From: Endozoicomonas sp965198415
GTDB taxonomy: Bacteria > Pseudomonadota > Gammaproteobacteria > Pseudomonadales > Endozoicomonadaceae
NCBI GenBank assembly: GCA_965198415.1
Contig: CBDAPN010000032.1
Span: 744,001-808,000 of the forward strand
DNA: 64,000 nt
Reading direction: 5' to 3'
Below the pieces are notes generated by a model. That model was not told the origin of the DNA. It searched no databases and was given only the letters and a program-made list of their open reading frames with translations. Every line of letters begins with the position of its first letter. The stretch's first letter is position 1. Of this stretch, positions 46,599 through 55,495 are shown one piece after another. The translations under genes were made by a program, and so were the position numbers.

Positions 46599-47411
46599 TT
46601 AACTCGCCCAGTTATAATCAGCCTCTAAACACAACGAGTAGTGGTTGCCCTCGCGAAATATGCCCACTGAATTTTTGTCATGGGTGATTTTCAACTTCAT
46701 TTCTTCAATGATATTTTGATAAACCAAATCACAAAATACCTCTAAGTCTTCACGCACTTTTTCATTAAGCTTCAAGCCTATTGCTTTAGCAACGCCAACG
46801 GGAGACCAAAGAGTGAAATCGCTGTTAGCGATAGTTTTCTGGAAAATTAATTCCTCCAAGGAGGTACTATAGTTTTTTGAGAAACAGTCAGCCAACTCAG
46901 ATCCCGGTATATTATTTTCCTTCATTGAGTTTATAGAATTTTTGATGGCGTTAAATATTTGTTTGGAAATATTACTTTCATTTAGAAATTCCAGCAGAAC
47001 TTCTTTTGTAGCTTTTCGAAGCCATTCTTTTTGACGCGTTAACAAAGTTGCTATTGCCCGAAACAAACAGGCCCCATCATCTTTTACTGAATACTTTTTG
47101 ATTTTATTCATGTTTTGATTGGGCAAGTTGACGCCATCTTCTCTGAGACGACCAATCGTATATTTCTCAATATGAGCACCTTCACTTTCAATCATACCAG
47201 TAGTAGGTGCAACTGATTTTGAGCTGATATCACGCTGGCTTAGCCTTTCTTCTGGGACGATAGAGCAATCCTGATCAACTACAGGAGCGATGCAAACAAA
47301 ATCGTCGGAATCAAAAACAATAACTTCCCGCAAACCCACTTGACTGGAAGCATTGCCCGTACATTCATGATGAAAAAAAACAGGCAAGGTGATATTAGTT
47401 ATTTCTGGCAT
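46599..47411 (-). CDS. OTU-like cysteine protease with intact catalytic Cys and His
   Basis: 270 residues, no signal peptide. The C-terminal half fits an OTU deubiquitinase fold: KKYSVKDDGACLFRAIATLL holds the D-G-x-C-x-F-R motif with Cys115 as nucleophile, and FREGNHYSLCLEADYNWAS holds His257 in the usual HYS context near the C-terminus. The intervening part is helical (EWLRKATKEVLLEFL). The N-terminal 100 residues are unrecognised, perhaps a targeting region. OTU proteins in bacteria are mostly host-directed effectors. No secretion signal is seen. Base composition is more AT-rich than neighbours. Paralogue of the next gene. Confidence 0.72.
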   Translation of the reverse strand: MPEITNITLPVFFHHECTGNASSQVGLREVIVFDSDDFVCIAPVVDQDCSIVPEERLSQRDISSKSVAPTTGMIESEGAHIEKYTIGRLREDGVNLPNQNMNKIKKYSVKDDGACLFRAIATLLTRQKEWLRKATKEVLLEFLNESNISKQIFNAIKNSINSMKENNIPGSELADCFSKNYSTSLEELIFQKTIANSDFTLWSPVGVAKAIGLKLNEKVREDLEVFCDLVYQNIIEEMKLKITHDKNSVGIFREGNHYSLCLEADYNWAS

Positions 47412-47712
47412 AACGAACGATCAACAACTTTCTAAATAGATTCACAGTGCGAATAATCATAGCTTATGACGTCGTTTTTTCATATAAATTCTCAAAATAT
47501 CTTAACAGGGTTTCGCAAACTGAAAGATTCAAATCACAAAAATACCAAACAGAAATGCCTTTAAAAAGGGCATAATTACGCAGTAGGCTTTAGAGTCTTT
47601 GAAAAAAGGGAGTACGGTCAAAGGATTACCGTCATCTCCCCAGTAATGGATTATTTATGCGGAATTGTACGCCTAGACCGGGAGTTTGCTACCAATGCAC
47701 GAATAGAAACCA
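47412..47712. other. Intergenic region between the two OTU genes
   Basis: About 300 nt, AT-rich; no gene or clear terminator found. Presumably holds the promoter for the smaller OTU gene. Confidence 0.5.
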
Positions 47713-49164
47713 CTATTCATTCCACTGAAATTTTGGGTTTACCTTCAGCCCATAACTACCTCTAGCAGAATCTATGTAGACACCCTCACCTTCAACCTGG
47801 CCTTTCTGATTCACCATCTGCATCATGGCTTTACTAACGAAGTTGCATATATTTTTAAAGTCTTTAACAATCTGGTCCTTATTGCCTTTAAGGTCAGAAA
47901 CTCCAAATACTGTTTGCAATGTCTCGAAGTTTGGAGCATTGAGTCTGCCAGAATTGATAAGATCATAAATACCATCTACCACTTGCTTTCTTTTATCAAG
48001 CACGGCCGATTTGATTGATGGAGACTTTAAAGAATCTTGGTTCATTTGTGTGTCAAATGCAGTATCAATACAGTTTTTAATCTCTTCATCAATGCCGTTT
48101 TCAGATACAAAAGCCCTTACTTCATCCGCATTTTTTTGTGCCAACCAGTTTTTTTCTTGTGTAGCAAGAGCCACTGCCGCCCGAAAAAAGCTGACGCTAT
48201 CATCTTTGACTTCAACTTCAACAACCTTATTTCCATTAAGTGCAGATAACTCAAGACCTCTTTCCACAATCTGATTAAGAACTTGCTGCTTTGGTTCAAC
48301 ATTGGAAGCTGGCTTTTGATGAGGCGTAGTATTTATTTTTTTCTTTTTCTTTTCTTCTTCTGACTGTTGCCTATCTAAGCTGCTTATTTCAATAGATGCA
48401 CTGCTCACAAAATATGTACTTTTGTCTAATTCTGAAAGATCTTTCCAGTGGCTATTTAACTTTACTCCTTGATTTATAATTTGCTCATATTGCTGCTTCG
48501 CCTCGCTTTTTTGCTCTTCTGGCAATTTATTTATGTGAGCGTCAATCTCTTCTGATAGCGATTGAGCTTCATTAATGGCTTTTTGAAATGAGTCTTCTCC
48601 ACCTTTTTTTTGCAGCAGGCTCTGGGCCAAAATCAGTGATACATCCAAAATCTGTTTTAAGTCGTTAGCTGCGTCTTTTAATTTATCGCTTGGAGGAAAT
48701 AACTCTAATTCACCGTGTGGTGCAATGTTCATTTTTATTAACAGCCCCGACTCTTTCTCTAAGAGGCTTGTCGCAAAACTGTAATATTCATCAAAGAAAT
48801 TTTCTGAATCTGACTCGTGAAAATCTAGAGCTTCTTCTAGAAAGTCTATGGTTCTCATTGTATGGTCAATTTCCATCCATTGCTTATGTTTTTCAGCAAA
48901 TCTTTCCAACAGTGAGGCCATATCTTCAGGCTTTTTCGGGCCCGTAGCTATGGTCAAGCTTGGGCCATCTAATATTTTAACGGGTCTATCGCCACTATTT
49001 TCACCTAAACCAGGTCCACCTACCATTTGTCTTTGAGGTTCGATAGGCGAAACGGCTCTGCCCTTATTGGTAGTTCCTATATCTGCAGTTACTGATTTGG
49101 AAGTGGGGGAAGGAGTGCTTAACGGACCAGTATTGGTTGGAGCGTTATTGTTATCAATCGCCAT
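47713..49164 (-). CDS. OTU-like pseudoenzyme (catalytic Cys and His replaced by Ser)
   Basis: 483 residues from ATG 49164, which has AGGA 8 nt upstream (a TTG at 49182 is less likely). The N-terminal 80 residues are Pro/Ser/Thr-rich and disordered. About 85-270 is predicted helical coiled coil (LLERFAEKHKQWMEIDHTM, SLSEEIDAHINKLPEEQKS), and a Lys-run follows (SEEEKKKKKIN). The C-terminal 160 residues parallel the neighbouring OTU protein: VEVKDDSVSFFRAAVALATQ against SVKDDGACLFRAIATLL, and ARGSYGLKVNPKFQW against EGNHYSLCLEADYNW. The catalytic Cys is Ser325 and the His is Ser470, so it should not cleave ubiquitin. It may bind ubiquitin or a partner, or scaffold. Alignment made by eye. Confidence 0.65.
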   Translation of the reverse strand: MAIDNNNAPTNTGPLSTPSPTSKSVTADIGTTNKGRAVSPIEPQRQMVGGPGLGENSGDRPVKILDGPSLTIATGPKKPEDMASLLERFAEKHKQWMEIDHTMRTIDFLEEALDFHESDSENFFDEYYSFATSLLEKESGLLIKMNIAPHGELELFPPSDKLKDAANDLKQILDVSLILAQSLLQKKGGEDSFQKAINEAQSLSEEIDAHINKLPEEQKSEAKQQYEQIINQGVKLNSHWKDLSELDKSTYFVSSASIEISSLDRQQSEEEKKKKKINTTPHQKPASNVEPKQQVLNQIVERGLELSALNGNKVVEVEVKDDSVSFFRAAVALATQEKNWLAQKNADEVRAFVSENGIDEEIKNCIDTAFDTQMNQDSLKSPSIKSAVLDKRKQVVDGIYDLINSGRLNAPNFETLQTVFGVSDLKGNKDQIVKDFKNICNFVSKAMMQMVNQKGQVEGEGVYIDSARGSYGLKVNPKFQWNE

Positions 49165-49338
49165 AGTAAAAATCCTTTTCAAATGCTTTTAGTGAGTTTT
49201 GCATCCAGGGGGTTTGAAAGGCTATTTTTAACCCTTTTGCAAAGAAGTGTCCTTTTATAATTTAAAACAGCTTTCCACAATAACGCTATAAATCCTGTCA
49301 ATTCCAACTTAACAAACTGTATTTTTGACAGGCTGTTA

Positions 49339-49376
49339 TAAAAAAACCGGCATCTGAAAACAGGTGCCGGTTTTTA
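49339..49376 (-). terminator. Terminator of groEL (bidirectional)
   Basis: Stem CCGGCATCTG/CAGGTGCCGG with an A run on one side and a T run on the other, just after the groEL stop. Confidence 0.9.
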
Positions 49377-49401
49377 TGGGTGCTTTAAAGGCTTTTGTGC
49401 G

Positions 49402-51048
49402 CTACATCATACCGCCCATGCCACCCATACCGCCCATACCGCCGCCCATATCAGGCATGGCAGGAGCGTCATCCTGTGGCTCGTCGGCAACCATTGCGGC
49501 AGTGGTGATCATCAAGCCAGCAACAGAAGCGGCGGCTTGCAGGGCTGAGCGGGTCACTTTGGCGGGGTCGAGAATACCCATTTTGATCATGTCGCCAAAT
49601 TCACCGGTTGCGGCGTTGTAACCGAAGTTGTCGGTACCCGCTCTGACTTTGTCGACAACAACAGAGGCTTCGTCACCAGAGTTGGTGGCGATCTGACGGA
49701 TTGGGCCTTCCAGAGCGCGCAGAATCAGCTCAACACCGGCACGCTGTTCGGCGTTTTGGGTTTCAACTTCAATGGCAGACAGGGCGCGAACCAGTGCTAC
49801 ACCACCACCGGCAACAACACCTTCTTCCACTGCGGCGCGGGTAGCGTGCAGAGCATCTTCTACACGAGCCTTTTTCTCTTTCATTTCAACTTCAGTGGCA
49901 GCGCCCACTTTGACCACCGCAACACCGCCAGCGAGTTTGGCAACACGCTCTTGCAGTTTTTCTTTGTCGTAGTCAGAAGTTGAGTTTTCGATTTCATTGC
50001 GGATCTGTTCAACGCGCGCTTGGATGTCAGCGTCGTTACCCGCACCGTCAACGATGATGGTGGTGTCTTTGGTGATCAGGACGCGCTTGGCAGAACCGAG
50101 GTGCTCCAGAGTTGCGGTTTCCAGCGACAGTCCAATTTCTTCAGAGATGACCGTACCGCCAGTCAGGATGGCGATATCTTGCAGCATCGCTTTACGGCGA
50201 TCACCAAAGCCCGGCGCTTTAACGGCAACGGCTTTGACGATACCACGCACGTTATTCACCACCAGCGTAGCCAGCGCTTCGCCTTCTACGTCTTCAGCGA
50301 TGATCAGCAACGGTTTGCCAGCCTTGGCAACGGACTCCAGAATAGGCAGCAAGTCGCGGATGCTAGAGATTTTTTTGTCAGCCAGCAGGATGAAGGGGTT
50401 TTCCAGCTCGCAGGACATGTTTTCCTGATTGTTGACAAAGTAAGGCGACTGGTAGCCACGGTCAAACTGCATGCCTTCAACAACATCCAGTTCATTTTCC
50501 AGGCCGCTGCCTTCTTCAACAGTGATAACGCCTTCTTTGCCGACTTTTTCCATGGCTTCGGCAATGATTCTGCCGACTACTTCGTCAGCGTTGGCAGAGA
50601 TGGTGCCTACCTGAGCGATGGCTTTGCTGTCAGTGCAAGGGGTAGACATGGCTTTAAGCTGTTTAACAACGCCAGCCACTGCTTTGTCGATACCGCGCTT
50701 GAGATCCATTGGGTTCATGCCAGCGGCAACGTACTTAAGACCTTCGTTCAGAATAGATTGGGCCAGTACGGTTGCAGTAGTGGTTCCGTCGCCGGCCTGA
50801 TCGTTAGCCTGTGATGCCACTTCTTTTACCAGCTGGGCACCCATGTTCTGGAACTTGTCTTTCAGTTCAATCTCTTTGGCAACACTTACACCGTCTTTGG
50901 TGATGGTTGGGGCGCCAAAGGACTTTTCCAGCAGAACATTACGGCCTTTTGGGCCCAGTGTTGCTCTTACAGCGTCAGCGAGAATGTTGACGCCTTTGAG
51001 CATTTCTTTGCGAGCTTCGTCGTCAAATTTTACTTGTTTAGATGCCAT
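49402..51048 (-). CDS. groEL: Chaperonin GroEL (Hsp60)
   Basis: ATP-driven folding chamber subunit. 548 residues, full length. Features: GPKGRNVLLEKSFGAPTITK, the ATP-site GDGTTTATVLAQSI near 86-99, AAVEEGVVAGGGVALVRAL near 400, and the Gly/Met-rich tail GGMGGMGGMGGMM. Second gene of the groES-groEL heat-shock operon, 51 nt after groES. Confidence 0.99.
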   Translation of the reverse strand: MASKQVKFDDEARKEMLKGVNILADAVRATLGPKGRNVLLEKSFGAPTITKDGVSVAKEIELKDKFQNMGAQLVKEVASQANDQAGDGTTTATVLAQSILNEGLKYVAAGMNPMDLKRGIDKAVAGVVKQLKAMSTPCTDSKAIAQVGTISANADEVVGRIIAEAMEKVGKEGVITVEEGSGLENELDVVEGMQFDRGYQSPYFVNNQENMSCELENPFILLADKKISSIRDLLPILESVAKAGKPLLIIAEDVEGEALATLVVNNVRGIVKAVAVKAPGFGDRRKAMLQDIAILTGGTVISEEIGLSLETATLEHLGSAKRVLITKDTTIIVDGAGNDADIQARVEQIRNEIENSTSDYDKEKLQERVAKLAGGVAVVKVGAATEVEMKEKKARVEDALHATRAAVEEGVVAGGGVALVRALSAIEVETQNAEQRAGVELILRALEGPIRQIATNSGDEASVVVDKVRAGTDNFGYNAATGEFGDMIKMGILDPAKVTRSALQAAASVAGLMITTAAMVADEPQDDAPAMPDMGGGMGGMGGMGGMM

Positions 51049-51099
51049 AGTTGGTAATCCTATGCAAATTTAATGAAATTGAGTGCGGTTGCTTGATAA

Positions 51100-51393
51100 T
51101 TAGTTGTCGAGAATGGCTGCAATGTCGCTTTCGTTCAGGATGATCAGCTCTTCACCGTCAATCTTCACGGTGTTTGAGTCTGCGTATTTGCCAAAGATGA
51201 CCCGCTCACCCACTTTAACTGCAACAGGGCGTCTTTCGCCGTTATCCAAAATGGCACCATCGCCAATCGCAACAACAATGCCTTGGTTGGGTTTTTCAGC
51301 AGCAGAACCTGGCAGAACGATGCCGCCAGCAGAGGTAGTTTCTTCTTCGACACGACGAACGATTACGCGATCACGCAACGGACGGATTTTCAT
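51100..51393 (-). CDS. groES: Co-chaperonin GroES (Hsp10)
   Basis: Lid of the GroEL chamber. 97 residues from the ATG at 51393 (MKIRPLRDRVIVRRVEEE), chosen because GGAG lies 9 nt upstream; an upstream in-frame codon at 51408 is not needed. The mobile loop is ETTSAGGIVLPGSAAEKP. First gene of the operon. The 51394-51682 region is an untranslated leader of about 290 nt with no other gene. Confidence 0.99.
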   Translation of the reverse strand: MKIRPLRDRVIVRRVEEETTSAGGIVLPGSAAEKPNQGIVVAIGDGAILDNGERRPVAVKVGERVIFGKYADSNTVKIDGEELIILNESDIAAILDN

Positions 51394-51682
51394 TAACCAT
51401 TTCTCCAACAGTTTGCTTATGTCATGCAGCCTTAGTTAAAGCTGCCCGTTATCGGCTTAATGGCAGTGTACTATTGCTCCACAGGCCATTGGTCAAATTG
51501 CTTTACTCTATGCTCCCAGAGAGGCTACCCGAGAATAATCTACACGGCTGCCTCGCTAGCGGATCACCCAAGGGGGCGCTGTTGCGGAGCAGCCTTTCAA
51601 TAGATAAATGACACCTTAGTGCAGATTATTGAGTGGCCTCAGCTAAGCGTTTTAAAGAGCTTTATCAAGTGTTCCACTTTCT

Positions 51683-51707
51683 ATGGGTGGGCAGCTGTTT
51701 TTTCAAG
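51683..51707 (-). promoter_or_regulatory. Sigma-32 promoter of groESL
   Basis: Minus strand CTTGAA, 13 nt, ACCCAT; preceded by the same CCC context as the dnaK and grpE boxes. Confidence 0.85.
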
Positions 51708-51739
51708 GGTAATTTGAAAAAAATTCTGTCTGGTCAGAT

Positions 51740-52270
51740 TCAATGAGGTTTGCCGCTGTGGTTACTGTCGCTGTTTTTGTCATCGTCGGACTCGCGCGTA
51801 AAGTCGCCTTTGATGGTGTAATTGGCTTGTTGATTGCTTTGATGATTGATGGTGTGGTCAGGGTGTGCTTGATCTTCCCGGCGAAACTCAGCCTCGAAAA
51901 CCCTGCTTTGCTGTACCTTAATGCCATATGACTTCATCCAGCGATCAATTAGCCAGCGACGCAAGGGTGGAATCAGCAAAACCAAGCCCAGTGCATCGGA
52001 GATGAAGCCGGGAATGATCATCATCACACCACCGATGACAACGGCCATATTCTCCAGAACCTCCATAGCAGGCAGGATACCCGCTGACATTTTTTGCCGG
52101 GCTCTTAACGCTGTATTGAATCCCTGACGACGAATAATATCCACCCCAACAAATGCCGACAGCAGCACCAGAGCCACGGTATTCAACGCCCCGATTAGGC
52201 CACCCACCTTGATCAGTACCACGATCTCCAGAATGGGCAACAGAATAAATAGGAAAAAGAGGAAGCGCAT
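51740..52270 (-). CDS. fxsA: FxsA family membrane protein
   Basis: Small inner-membrane protein; E. coli FxsA (suppressor of F exclusion of phage T7) is the namesake. 176 residues. The N-terminal 110 form the FxsA domain with three to four membrane segments (MRFLFFLFILLPILEIVVLI, VALVLLSAFVGVDIIRRQG, VIGGVMMIIPGFISDALG). A hydrophilic His/Asn/Ser-rich tail follows. Its promoter is sigma-32-like, and it lies next to groESL. Confidence 0.93.
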   Translation of the reverse strand: MRFLFFLFILLPILEIVVLIKVGGLIGALNTVALVLLSAFVGVDIIRRQGFNTALRARQKMSAGILPAMEVLENMAVVIGGVMMIIPGFISDALGLVLLIPPLRRWLIDRWMKSYGIKVQQSRVFEAEFRREDQAHPDHTINHQSNQQANYTIKGDFTRESDDDKNSDSNHSGKPH

Positions 52271-52299
52271 AGGAGGCTCCGAAACTAAAAGAGTTTTTT

Positions 52300-52327
52300 A
52301 TATGGTGGCAATGTCGTTTTTTTCAAG
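52300..52327 (-). promoter_or_regulatory. Sigma-32-like promoter of fxsA
   Basis: Minus strand CTTGAA, 14 nt, CACCATAT; one mismatch to CCCCATNT. About 30 nt upstream of the fxsA start. Confidence 0.75.
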
Positions 52328-52352
52328 GGCGACAGGTGAGCCGCCTCATCTG

Positions 52353-52382
52353 CATGAATTGCCTCACAAGAGGCAATTCATG
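52353..52382 (-). terminator. Perfect 13-bp hairpin after the HugZ-like gene
   Basis: CATGAATTGCCTC-ACAA-GAGGCAATTCATG. No T run in either direction, so it is a terminator-like or mRNA-end-stabilising element rather than a classical terminator. It ends 15 nt beyond the stop of the HugZ-like gene. Confidence 0.55.
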
Positions 52383-52397
52383 GAAAACTGCCGAGCA

Positions 52398-53102
52398 TTA
52401 ACGCTTAGCCATAGCCACCAGTTGCTGGCGCACTTCCATCGGGCTATAGGCACTTTCAGGGAAGGGAATTCGCACAATTTTGCGACCTAGTAGCAGGTGC
52501 ATGCCCGCAGTATCAATGCCGGCCATTTTGGGCGTTACGCCTTCTGGTATCGGAATATTAGCGCTTTGGCAGTATTTCACCATGGCCTCTACATGGTCAT
52601 TGTTCATGTGGTTAATCATATCTTGATGGCCAAAAAATGGATTTTCTTTGATCAGCAAGTGGTTCTTTATCCAAAATATTTGACCAAAGCCGCCTATAAA
52701 CCGGGCTTTGACCAGTTCAAGACGGTAGAAGTCAAAATCATGGGTGATGTTGTAGTTTTTGGTTTGGGGAAAGAAGTTAAAGTAGTGTTCGGCGATTGCT
52801 GTTGGCTCCTCGATTTTTATTGCATCGCCCATCCAGGTCAAACGTCCACCGGTATGCACATCGTCAACACCACTTTCACTGACAATCAAGGAAACACGGG
52901 GGTTGTGTTCAATATTTTTTGTGTGCTGGGCAATGGTGCTGATCTGTATAACCGGACAACCGCTGGCGTCAAGGCAATAGGGCATGACCGAACCAAAGGG
53001 GTAACCGGGCACGTCTTTTGAGTGGGTTGATAAAATACCGTGGTACTCTGCCAGCAGGAGTTTTCTGGCTTGTTGAGCTGCGGCTTCTTTGGTTTCCGTC
53101 AC
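52398..53102 (-). CDS. HugZ-type heme-utilisation / PNPOx-like protein
   Basis: 234 residues, GTG start preceded by GGAGG. The N-terminal half is a split-barrel flavin-binding-like domain of the pyridoxamine 5'-phosphate oxidase superfamily (ARKLLLAEYHGILSTHSKDV, YPFGSVMPYCLDASGCPVIQ, HNPRVSLIVSES). The C-terminal half is a DUF2470-like domain (DMINHMNNDHVEAMVKYCQ). This arrangement is that of HugZ/HutZ heme-degrading or heme-binding proteins. A role in iron acquisition from heme is inferred from the family; no heme transport genes are adjacent. Confidence 0.85.
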   Translation of the reverse strand: MTETKEAAAQQARKLLLAEYHGILSTHSKDVPGYPFGSVMPYCLDASGCPVIQISTIAQHTKNIEHNPRVSLIVSESGVDDVHTGGRLTWMGDAIKIEEPTAIAEHYFNFFPQTKNYNITHDFDFYRLELVKARFIGGFGQIFWIKNHLLIKENPFFGHQDMINHMNNDHVEAMVKYCQSANIPIPEGVTPKMAGIDTAGMHLLLGRKIVRIPFPESAYSPMEVRQQLVAMAKR

Positions 53103-53156
53103 TGGATGTCCTCCGGTTTTTATGTGTGCAAAAACATACCCGCAAAAGCCATTAAA

Positions 53157-54430
53157 TTATACAGCTGTTGTCTTATTTTTAGGGGTCGGATCAGTTAATA
53201 ACTGTGTACTGGTTAGCGATTGTTTTTGCTGCTTGCGCTGGCATTTATCTTGCCGTTGGTTTTTATTCGCTTGCTTCATGCCCTTTTCAAAGCCTTGCTT
53301 ATAGCCCTTTGCCATCCCCAACCGCCTGCAGAAATAACCTACCAGAGAACCAGCCGCAACTGCCACAGCACCAAAGAGGCCAAAACCAAACCCCATGGAT
53401 TGCTGCTGCTTTTGCTGCTGTTTTTGTTCTTGTTCCTGTAGTTGTTCCTGTAGTTGTTCCTGTAGTTGTTCCTGCTTCTGCTCACACTGCTCCTGCTTCT
53501 GCTCGCACTGCTCCTGCTTCTGCTCGCACTGCTCCTGCTTCTGCTCGCACTGCTCCTGCTTCTGCTCGCACTGCTCCTGCTTCTGCTCGCACTGCTCCTG
53601 CTTCTGCTCGCACTGCTCCTGCTTCTGCTCGCACTGCTCCTGCTTCTGCTCGCACTGCTCCTGCTTCTGCTCGCACTGCTCCTGCTTCTGCTCGCACTGC
53701 TCCTGCTTCTGCTCGCACTGCTCCTGCTTCTGCTCGCAGTTGTTCCTGTTTCTGCTCGCACTGTTCCTGTTTCCTGCTTCTGCTTGCTCTGGCTTAAAAG
53801 GTTGTTAACTGGGGCGCAAATCATCGTTGAGGCCGTTTTATTGGTGACGACTTCATTTTTACAAAATTCACGTACCGTTGTTTTACCAATATCTTTCAAG
53901 CGAACATTACACTGTGCATCGAGCCTGCCTTGACACCGGCCATACTTCACATTGCAGGTTTCCAGACTTTGCAACAGGAACATTTGTGTTCTTTGAGTAT
54001 GCTGATTCTGAAAATTGCAATTCACACTGAGGCGGCTGCCACCTTGCGGCTTAGTCTGACGAGTTGCGAGCCCCTTTGCCGGTATTGCCATCGCACCGGG
54101 TGCCATCATATTTGGCGCTATAAGAAGAAAGCCAATAACGGACTTTTTCACCGTGGACCAAGCACTGCTGCCTTGGCTACTCACTGGCCGTTTCTGGTGT
54201 TTTATCCCACGATTTTTCAGCATCGAACACTTCGCCCCCTTGGCAGAAGAAGCCTCAAGCTGTCGGGGTGGTTGCTGTTCATGGCAGGGTTTTATTTGTC
54301 GCCCCGTGTCAGGCGCTTGGGACAGCGTACTTGAATCAAACCATGGACCGAAAATTACACCGCAGTCATAACGAATACTGCCAGGCATTAGCTTACCCCT
54401 TATCTGTTTAACATTTTGGTTGCAATCCAT
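53157..54430 (-). pseudogene. Secreted repeat protein with glycine-zipper end, two 1-nt insertions
   Basis: Unknown protein. A GTG at 54151 (ATG 54430 is the upstream alternative) starts a signal peptide (KKSVIGFLLIAPNMMAPGAM). A Cys-rich region follows (LETCNVKYGRCQGRLDAQCN, about 53880-53980), then NLLSQSKQKQE. Next come 21-bp repeats that stay open in all three frames. In the frame of the N-terminus they read ASRSRSS. In the frame of the downstream end they read KQEQCEQ, flow into Gln/Glu/Lys repeats and reach a glycine-zipper segment (FGFGLFGAVAVAAGSLVGYF) and a basic tail ending at 53157. Two single extra bases, at about 53767-53771 and 53739-53742, separate the frames. Removing both gives one long Q-rich protein. 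As read, the N-terminal frame ends at 53339 without the zipper. Confidence 0.6.
53431..53741. repeat. Tandem repeats: 21 bp x 11 perfect copies, plus 12 bp x 3
   Basis: CTCCTGCTTCTGCTCGCACTG occurs 11 times in perfect tandem from 53490 to 53720, with diverged copies at 53469-53489 and 53721-53741. On the left are three copies of a 12-bp unit (TGTTCCTGTAGT). On the minus strand it encodes part of the secreted repeat protein. There are no spacers, so it is not CRISPR. Confidence 0.97.
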
Positions 54431-54629
54431 AGCTTGAATGGCCAGAAAAAACTCAGAACAACGCCGTACTGATTAGCTCCAGCCAGTTTAACGACTCTAA
54501 GATTAGCCAATATTCACAAAAACATGACCATTAATAGCTCGTTTTTTTACATTGTTTTTTGCCTGCATTCGCTTCACGATAACCACTGCGTGGTCAACCC
54601 ATAACAAAACCAATAGTTGAGAAACGGTT

Positions 54630-55391
54630 ATGCAAATCAATAATAAAAACATCCTCATCACCGGCGCCGCCGGCGGGCTTGGTCTGGCAATGGCGAAGTA
54701 TTTTGCCAGCCGCGGCGCCAACATCGCCCTTTTGGATCTTGATTCACCGGCACTGCACGAAGCGACGGAACATTGTCGTTCATTGGGAGTGAAAGCATTG
54801 GCACTGGCGGCCAACGTGGCGGAAGAAGCACAGGTTGAAGGCGCCATCGCAAAAGCCACTGCTGAGTTTGGCGCTTTACACGGCCTGATCAATAACGCAG
54901 GCATTTTACGCGACGGCCTGCTGATCAAAACCAAAGAGGGCAAAGTGACAGAAAAACTCCCGCTAGAAAAGTGGCAGTCGGTCATCAACGTTAATCTGAC
55001 CGGTGTGTTCCTCTGCGCCAGAGAAGTGGCCGCCAGCATGGTTGAAAGCGGCTCCCGGGGCGTAATTGTAAATATTGCCAGCATTGCCCGGGAGGGAAAC
55101 TTCGGGCAGAGCAACTATTCCGCCGCCAAAGCCGGGGTTTCGGCCATGACGGTGACCTGGTCAAAGGAGCTTGCCAAATATGGCATCCGTTGTGCCGCTA
55201 TTGCGCCGGGTGTGATTGAAACAGACATGACCAACAGCATGAAGCCGGAGGCTAAAGCCTATTTAACTACCAAAATTCCCGCAGGTCGCATGGGCACCCC
55301 GGAAGAAATTGCCCAAACGGTGGGCTTTATTTTTGAAAATGACTACTTTAACGGTCGCACTCTGGAGCTGGACGGCGGATTAAAACTGTAG
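54630..55391 (+). CDS. Short-chain dehydrogenase/reductase (FabG-like)
   Basis: 253-residue NAD(P)-dependent oxidoreductase. Rossmann motif ILITGAAGGLGLAMAKYF at 8-25, the NNAG motif GLINNAGIL near 87, and the catalytic Ser-Tyr-Lys: VNIASIAREG (Ser), QSNYSAAKAGV (Tyr and Lys). The end TLELDGGLKL is typical of the classical SDRs. An Asp after the second strand (LLDLDSPALHEA) favours NAD over NADP. It may act in fatty-acid or hydroxyacyl metabolism; the substrate is not readable. Single gene upstream of rep. Confidence 0.92.
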   Translation: MQINNKNILITGAAGGLGLAMAKYFASRGANIALLDLDSPALHEATEHCRSLGVKALALAANVAEEAQVEGAIAKATAEFGALHGLINNAGILRDGLLIKTKEGKVTEKLPLEKWQSVINVNLTGVFLCAREVAASMVESGSRGVIVNIASIAREGNFGQSNYSAAKAGVSAMTVTWSKELAKYGIRCAAIAPGVIETDMTNSMKPEAKAYLTTKIPAGRMGTPEEIAQTVGFIFENDYFNGRTLELDGGLKL

Positions 55392-55495
55392 CAAGCGGTT
55401 AGAACAGCCTGCCAGTTTGACAGCCCCTGCGTATTCTCACACGGCTCAGGCTTGTTATACTGAGTCGTTTCACACATCAGGCTTGAAACAAAAAC

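Noticed and set aside
53469..53741. CRISPR array
   Set aside because: Contiguous tandem units with no spacers and no cas genes.
53466..53933. Leucine-rich plus-strand frame (and Cys- and Ala-rich frames) over the 21-bp repeats
   Set aside because: Any 21-bp repeat without stops is open in all six frames. The signal peptide, Cys-rich part and glycine zipper are all on the minus strand.
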